Shown here one piece after another: positions 5,062 to 8,888 of a stretch of 8,888 bases of DNA. Source of the DNA: CAZFAT01 sp964517075 (GTDB lineage Bacteria; Acidobacteriota; Vicinamibacteria; Vicinamibacterales; SCN-69-37); contig CAZFAT010000286.1 in NCBI GenBank assembly GCA_964517075.1, positions 1 to 8,888 on the forward strand, given 5' to 3'. Below the pieces are notes generated by a model. That model saw only the letters and a program-made list of their open reading frames with translations. It was not told where the DNA came from and made no database searches. How positions within the stretch are numbered: the stretch's first letter is position 1; every line of letters starts with the position of its first letter. Both the position numbers and the translations under genes were made by a program.

Positions 5062-6456
5062 ATGTCCACCCTCTGGTCAGGCCGCTTCACGGCGGAACCC
5101 GATGCGAGCGTCTTCGAGCACGGCCGATCGCTGTCCGTCGATCGCCGGCTGGTGGAGGCCGATCTGACCGGCAGCGTGGCCTGGGCCGAGGCGCTCGGCC
5201 GGGCCGGGGTCCTGTCGGCCGCGGATGTGGAGGCCATCATCGGCGGCCTTGAAGAGATTCGCCGCGCCGTCCGCGAGAACCCCGCGCTCATTCGGGACGC
5301 CGCCGACGAGGACGTGCACTCGTTCGTCGAACGGGAGCTCGTCGAACGCGTTGGCGATGCCGGCCGGCGGCTCCACACGGGCCGATCGCGGAACGAGCAG
5401 GTCTCGCTCGATTTCCGGCTGTATCTGAAGGCCCGGGTCCCCGCCGTCCAGCGCCACATCGCGAATCTGATCGCCGCGCTCGCGGGACAGGCCGGCGCGA
5501 GCGGCCAGAGCGTGATGCCGTCGTATACGCATCTCCGCCGCGCGCAGCCCGTTCTGGTGGCCCACATGTGGCTGTCGCACGCGACCGCCCTCCGCCGCGA
5601 CATCGATCGCCTGGAGGCTGCCCTCGGCGAGATCGACGTCATGCCGCTCGGGTCGGGCGCGATTGCCGGTACCGCCTATCCCATCGACGTGCCGTGGTTG
5701 ACGTCGCGGCTGGGCTTCTCTCGCGCGGCGGCCAACAGCATCGACGTCTCGGGCGATCGCGACTTCGTCGCGACGTTCCTTTACGCCGGCGCGATGACGA
5801 TGGTGCACCTCAGCCGGCTGGCGGAGGACCTGATTCTTTTCTCGGGCGAGGAGTTCGGCTTCTTCGAGATGTCCGACGCCGTGGCCACGGGCTCGAGCCT
5901 GATGCCGCAGAAGAAGAACCCGGATCCGCTCGAACTGGTGCGGGGCAGGTCCGGCCGCGCCGTCGGCGCGCTGACCGGCTGGCTCACGACGCTCAAGGGG
6001 CTGCCGCTGGGATACAACAAGGATCTCCAGGAGGACAAAGCCATCGCGTTCGAGGCCGAGGACAGCCTCATCGGCTGCCTCCAGACGATGGCCGCCGTCG
6101 TCCGCACGCTGACGCTGCGACCCGCCGCGGCGCATCAGGCCGCCTCCGGGTTGCTCCTGGCGACGGAAGTGGCGGACTACCTGGTGGGTCGAGGACTGCC
6201 GTTCCGGCTGGCGCACGAGGTCACGGGCCGGATCGTGCGCGATCTCGTGGCCGCCGGCCACGACTTCTCGTCGCTGACGCTCGACGACTGGCGGCGCTAC
6301 CACGAGCTGTTCGACGAGGGCGTGGTCAAAGCCATCACGCCCGAGGCCGCGGTGTCGGCGCGGAGGACGCCGCAGTCCACCCATCCCGACGCCGTGGCGC
6401 GCGCCCTCGCCGAGGTCAACGACTGGCTCGCGCGGCAGCCCCGCGCCGAGGCGTGA
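5062..6456 (+). CDS. argH: Argininosuccinate lyase (ArgH)
   Basis: A 464-residue member of the fumarase/aspartase superfamily with normal ArgH length; it splits argininosuccinate into arginine and fumarate as a homotetramer in the cytoplasm. Motifs: LWSGRF (4-9), GSVAW (37-41, as in the E. coli enzyme), DEDVHSFVE (82-90), HTGRSRNEQ (105-113), MPSYTHLRRAQPV (152-164) with the catalytic-base histidine H157, GDRDF (231-235), and the mobile catalytic-serine loop GSSLMPQKKNPD (277-288). Small departures from common sequence are THLQ to THLR and SDRD to GDRD; the catalytic His and Ser are kept, so activity is expected. It begins 12 nt after the argG-like stop without a clear Shine-Dalgarno sequence, which fits reinitiation within an argR-argG-argH transcript. 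The contrast with its degenerate upstream partner is notable. Confidence 0.95.
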   Translation: MSTLWSGRFTAEPDASVFEHGRSLSVDRRLVEADLTGSVAWAEALGRAGVLSAADVEAIIGGLEEIRRAVRENPALIRDAADEDVHSFVERELVERVGDAGRRLHTGRSRNEQVSLDFRLYLKARVPAVQRHIANLIAALAGQAGASGQSVMPSYTHLRRAQPVLVAHMWLSHATALRRDIDRLEAALGEIDVMPLGSGAIAGTAYPIDVPWLTSRLGFSRAAANSIDVSGDRDFVATFLYAGAMTMVHLSRLAEDLILFSGEEFGFFEMSDAVATGSSLMPQKKNPDPLELVRGRSGRAVGALTGWLTTLKGLPLGYNKDLQEDKAIAFEAEDSLIGCLQTMAAVVRTLTLRPAAAHQAASGLLLATEVADYLVGRGLPFRLAHEVTGRIVRDLVAAGHDFSSLTLDDWRRYHELFDEGVVKAITPEAAVSARRTPQSTHPDAVARALAEVNDWLARQPRAEA

Positions 6457-6590
6457 ACGCGGGCCCCGAACGCGATACGCTGAGGCGGTCGCTCGACCAC
6501 AGAACCGACGCCGATGCACTCGGACGAGCCCTGGATGTCCGCGGCACGCTGCGGCACCCGCCGCCAGTTGGCACCGGCGTGAGCTAGCGC
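6457..6590. other. Intergenic gap between argH and the membrane protein gene
   Basis: These 134 bases hold no supported gene. I see no T-tailed hairpin that would serve as an intrinsic terminator and no clear promoter hexamers. The antisense frame here is only the extension of the argH shadow. The gap separates the arginine operon from the three unrelated genes to the right, so a promoter not resembling the sigma-70 consensus may lie here. Confidence 0.5.
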
Positions 6591-7259
6591 ATGTTCATCG
6601 GTCACTTCGGCGTCGGTCTGGCCGCCAAGCGCGCCGCGCCCGCCGTATCGCTGGGCCTGCTGTTCATGGCGTGTCAGCTCGCGGATCTCATCTGGCCGAC
6701 GCTCGTGCTGATGGGGATCGAACAGGTCGAGGTGGAACCGGGACACACCGCCTTCACCCCGTTGCGCTTCGTGTTCTATCCCTACTCGCACAGTCTCGTC
6801 GCCCTGCTCGGATGGGGCGGGTTGACGGCTCTGCTGTACGCCGTCATCCGTCGGGCGTCCCTACGGGATGCGGTGGTCGTCGCCCTCGTCGTGCTCAGCC
6901 ATTGGGCGCTGGACGCGCTCACGCATCGGCCCGACATGCCCCTGACGATCACGGGATCGGCCCGCGTGGGACTGGGTCTCTGGAATCATGTGGCGGCCAC
7001 CGTGGTGGTCGAGAGCCTCATGCTCGTGGTCGGCCTCGCCTTGTATCTTCGGACGACGCGCCCACGCCATCGCCGGGGCTCGCTGGCCTTCTGGAGCCTG
7101 ATAGGGGTCCTGGTTGCGATTACGGTGGCCAACATCGTGGGGCCGCCGCCACCAAACGCCGCCGCGGTGGTCTGGGCGGCGCAGTTGATGTGGCTCTTCG
7201 TAGCGTGGGCGTTCTGGGCCGATCGGCAACGTCAGCCGGCGCCGGGCCCCCTGCGCTGA
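6591..7259 (+). CDS. Multi-pass membrane protein, YdjM/DUF457-like putative metal-dependent hydrolase
   Basis: A 222-residue inner-membrane protein. Hydrophobic segments lie at about residues 16-42, 68-87, 92-106, 131-153, 166-184 and 190-210, with Arg-rich loops (154-163) and tail. Polar residues sit in the pattern of the LexA-regulated YdjM/DUF457 family: H5 in FIGHFGVG, D32 in ADLIWP, H67 in YPYSHSL, and SHWALDALTHRPDMPL (103-118; H104, D108, H112, D115). In that family such His/Asp residues are thought to bind a metal; the substrate is unknown. The start ATG has only a poor Shine-Dalgarno sequence, but the family's N-terminus (MFIGHFGVG) matches exactly. The next gene follows 25 nt downstream. 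Nothing links it to arginine metabolism except position. The family call is from motif memory and is moderate. Confidence 0.7.
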   Translation: MFIGHFGVGLAAKRAAPAVSLGLLFMACQLADLIWPTLVLMGIEQVEVEPGHTAFTPLRFVFYPYSHSLVALLGWGGLTALLYAVIRRASLRDAVVVALVVLSHWALDALTHRPDMPLTITGSARVGLGLWNHVAATVVVESLMLVVGLALYLRTTRPRHRRGSLAFWSLIGVLVAITVANIVGPPPPNAAAVVWAAQLMWLFVAWAFWADRQRQPAPGPLR

Positions 7260-7284
7260 AGTTCACCGGAAACGGAGGCACCTC

Positions 7285-7926
7285 ATGTCCCGATTTGGAG
7301 TCCTGGGATCGGCCGTCGTCGGACAGACGCTGGCGCGCGGCCTGGTCGCGCATGGTCACGAGGCACGGATTGGCAGCCGATCGCCCGCGAAGCTCGCCGA
7401 GTTCTCGCGCACGAGCGGCGTGCCCTCCGGGACCTTCGCGGAGGTTGCGGCCTGGGGCGAGCATCTGATCCTGGCGGTTCAGGGTCGGGTGGCCGAAGCG
7501 GTGCTCGAGGCGGCCGGCGCGGAGAACCTGCGCGGCAAGGTCGTGATCGACGTCACCAATCCGATTGCCGACGAGCCGCCGGAGGACGGTGTCATCCGGT
7601 TCTTCACCGGTCCCAACGACTCGCTCATGGAACGCCTGCAAGCCAGGTTTCCGGTCGCCCGGTTCGTGAAGGCCTTCAACATCGTCGGCAATGCCTTGAT
7701 GGTGAACCCAAAGCTGCCGGGCGGTCCACCGACGATGTTCTTCTGCGGCAACGACGCGGAAGCGAAGGCGGTCGTCCGCAGCCTGCTCGTCCAGTTCGGC
7801 TGGGAACCGGCCGACATGGGCACCGCGAAAGCGGCACGGGCCATCGAGCCGCTGTGTCAGCTCTGGTGCATTCCCGGCTTCCGCGAGCAGCGCTGGACGC
7901 ACGCCTTCAAACTGCTGACCCCCTGA
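7285..7926 (+). CDS. NADP-dependent, F420-reductase-like Rossmann oxidoreductase
   Basis: A 213-residue protein with an N-terminal dinucleotide fold: GVLGSAVVGQTLARGL (5-20) is the Gly-rich loop, and GSRSP (30-34) after the second strand is the Ser-Arg pair that favours the 2'-phosphate of NADPH. VIDVTNP (87-93) and VKAFNIVG (128-135) are typical of the F420-dependent NADP oxidoreductase (NADP_F420_oxred) family; MFFCGND (151-157) and the C-terminal EPLCQLWCIP (188-197) are shared by bacterial members that are not known to use F420. It may reduce an unidentified substrate; no F420 synthesis gene is visible. A strong Shine-Dalgarno GGAGG (7274-7278) lies 6 nt before the ATG. Spacing of 25 nt from the gene before and 27 nt to the next suggests a shared transcript. 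Soluble and cytoplasmic; no signal peptide. Confidence 0.8.
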   Translation: MSRFGVLGSAVVGQTLARGLVAHGHEARIGSRSPAKLAEFSRTSGVPSGTFAEVAAWGEHLILAVQGRVAEAVLEAAGAENLRGKVVIDVTNPIADEPPEDGVIRFFTGPNDSLMERLQARFPVARFVKAFNIVGNALMVNPKLPGGPPTMFFCGNDAEAKAVVRSLLVQFGWEPADMGTAKAARAIEPLCQLWCIPGFREQRWTHAFKLLTP

Positions 7927-7953
7927 CCGGGCGTCCTGCTATCGTAGCGGCGG

Positions 7954-8888
7954 ATGCCGTACGCGTTTCCCGGCGACCTTGCCGATCAGATCGCGGCGCG
8001 ATGGCAGACGTTCGTGGCCCGTCACGATCGGCCCGCGCCGCCGCTGCCGCCGGCGACCCATCTGCGGCACATCCTCGATACCGCGTTCTTCGCCAGCTTC
8101 GTGCGCGAGGAAGCGCGCGATCTCCGGTTCGTGCTCTGCTGCGCGCCTGGCACGGAGGTGCCCCGCGAAGGCACCACCGAGACCGTTCCGGTCGTGCTGT
8201 TCGACACCCCGCGGCCGCTGACCGTGGCGGCCCTCCGCGCGCTCGCGCCGGCCGTCAGCCCGGGGAATGCCGCGATTCTCGTCCGCTGTCCGACGACTGA
8301 CGTGCCGGCGCCGGCGTGCGAGATCGCCGGCCTGCTGAACGTCGGGTCGAATCTCGCGCGGGCGCGCAGCGGACGGGCGTTCTACCACCGGCCGGCCCCG
8401 TACGCGCTGGTCATCGATGTGCGTGACGCCGGGGAGCTGCACGCCTACCGGGGCGGCATCAAGCTCGCGCTCATGAAGTCGGGCAGCCTGCACGATCAAC
8501 TGGCGTTCTCGGAACTGGAATTCCTGCCGATCAGCGACATCCTCGCGCAAGGCACGGCGGCGCTCGATTCCCGCATGCGCGGGTCGGTCGAGGAGCCGGC
8601 GCGCGAGACGGCTGATTTCGCCTGGACGGCGCTGCTGAACACCATCCTCTCCATCGTCAGCGGGATCCGCGAGCATGGTCATGGGGGCACGCTGCTGCTC
8701 GTCGCGCCCGGCGCCGAGCCCACGGTGCCCGTGCGCGCCAAGTTCGACATCCACGGGCCGAGTATGGTGCTGACCGAGCGGTTTGCCGCGTTCGTCAATG
8801 CGAGGAACGACCTGGTCGGGCGGCAGTGGGCCGACCGGCAGACACGCGCCGCGGCCGGGGAAGCGACGCTGCCGCATCTCGAGAACGC
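7954..8888 (+). CDS. DACNV sensor / DisA_N-like (putative diadenylate-cyclase-type) protein, partial
   Basis: An open frame from ATG 7954 runs off the right edge with no stop: 311 residues are visible. Residues 1-200 resemble the probable sensor domain DACNV that precedes DisA_N/DAC domains: FPGDLADQIAARW (5-17), LDTAFFASFVREEAR (41-55), RPLTVAALRALAPAV (87-101), and a region rich in short strands (105-200) ending in ELEFLPISDIL (187-197). After a linker, FAWTALLNTILSIVSGI (222-238) and HGHGGTLLLVAPG (241-253) resemble the start of a DAC domain with its GG-x-L strand. DAC domains make cyclic di-AMP or related signals from ATP. The diagnostic DGA and RHR motifs would lie downstream, beyond the edge or after residue 311, so catalysis cannot be judged. 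No Shine-Dalgarno sequence is obvious before the ATG. The antisense frame over the same bases is a composition shadow. Family assignment is from remembered patterns. Confidence 0.65.
   Translation, partial: MPYAFPGDLADQIAARWQTFVARHDRPAPPLPPATHLRHILDTAFFASFVREEARDLRFVLCCAPGTEVPREGTTETVPVVLFDTPRPLTVAALRALAPAVSPGNAAILVRCPTTDVPAPACEIAGLLNVGSNLARARSGRAFYHRPAPYALVIDVRDAGELHAYRGGIKLALMKSGSLHDQLAFSELEFLPISDILAQGTAALDSRMRGSVEEPARETADFAWTALLNTILSIVSGIREHGHGGTLLLVAPGAEPTVPVRAKFDIHGPSMVLTERFAAFVNARNDLVGRQWADRQTRAAAGEATLPHLEN

Noticed and set aside
5077..6519. 480-residue open frame on the minus strand opposite argH
   Set aside because: Composition is that of a high-GC antisense shadow (rich in Arg, His, Gln, Gly), with no recognisable motif, while argH on the other strand is unmistakable.
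6457..6590. Possible terminator hairpin from GC-rich repeats before the membrane protein gene
   Set aside because: Short complementary GC stretches exist (around 6568-6582) but there is no convincing stem followed by a T tract.
7939..8877. 312-residue minus-strand frame at the right edge
   Set aside because: Arg-rich shadow of the DACNV-like gene, whose plus-strand frame is open to the edge and matches a recognisable pattern.
1..8888. tRNA genes, CRISPR arrays, insertion sequences or attachment sites
   Set aside because: No direct-repeat array, transposase motif, terminal inverted repeats or tRNA-like cloverleaf was recognised on either strand by eye.

Overview
The window is high-GC, densely packed bacterial DNA dominated by an arginine biosynthesis locus. 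Gene content, GC level and a DACNV/diadenylate-cyclase-like protein at the right end would fit an Acidobacteriota (Vicinamibacteria-like) or similar soil bacterium. That placement is an inference from style, not a proven assignment.

Layout. Two divergent arginine operons face away from a 110-bp control region (3336-3445). Leftward run argC (2328-3335), argB (1498-2331), argD (308-1501) and a short GNAT-type N-acetylglutamate synthase cut by the left edge (1-282). argC/argB and argB/argD overlap by 4 bp each. Rightward run argR (3446-3904), a strongly divergent argininosuccinate synthase homologue (3901-5049, TTG start overlapping the argR stop) and argH (5062-6456). After a 134-bp gap come three further rightward genes: a small multi-pass membrane protein of the YdjM/DUF457 type (6591-7259), an F420-dependent-NADP-reductase-like Rossmann protein (7285-7926), and a DACNV sensor / DisA_N-like protein cut by the right edge (from 7954).

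How it works together. The leftward genes supply acetylation of glutamate, phosphorylation, reduction and transamination to N-acetylornithine. ArgG and ArgH would convert citrulline to arginine. ArgR would sense arginine and bind palindromic ARG-box-like sites, one lying across the argC start codon and a weaker one across the argR start codon. The deacetylating step (argE/argJ) and ornithine carbamoyltransferase (argF) are not in the window and may lie beyond the left edge.

Main point of interest. The gene sitting in the argG slot keeps the ArgG fold signature along its length but has lost nearly every substrate-binding motif: the PP-loop SGGLDTS reads SGDLVTS, the Tyr/LGT citrulline-ATP region is gone, and the GKGNDQxRFE aspartate/citrulline loop is gone. 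The frame is intact, translationally coupled to argR and followed by an apparently intact argH. It looks like a maintained ArgG pseudoenzyme, or an enzyme or regulator with a new role, rather than a decaying pseudogene.
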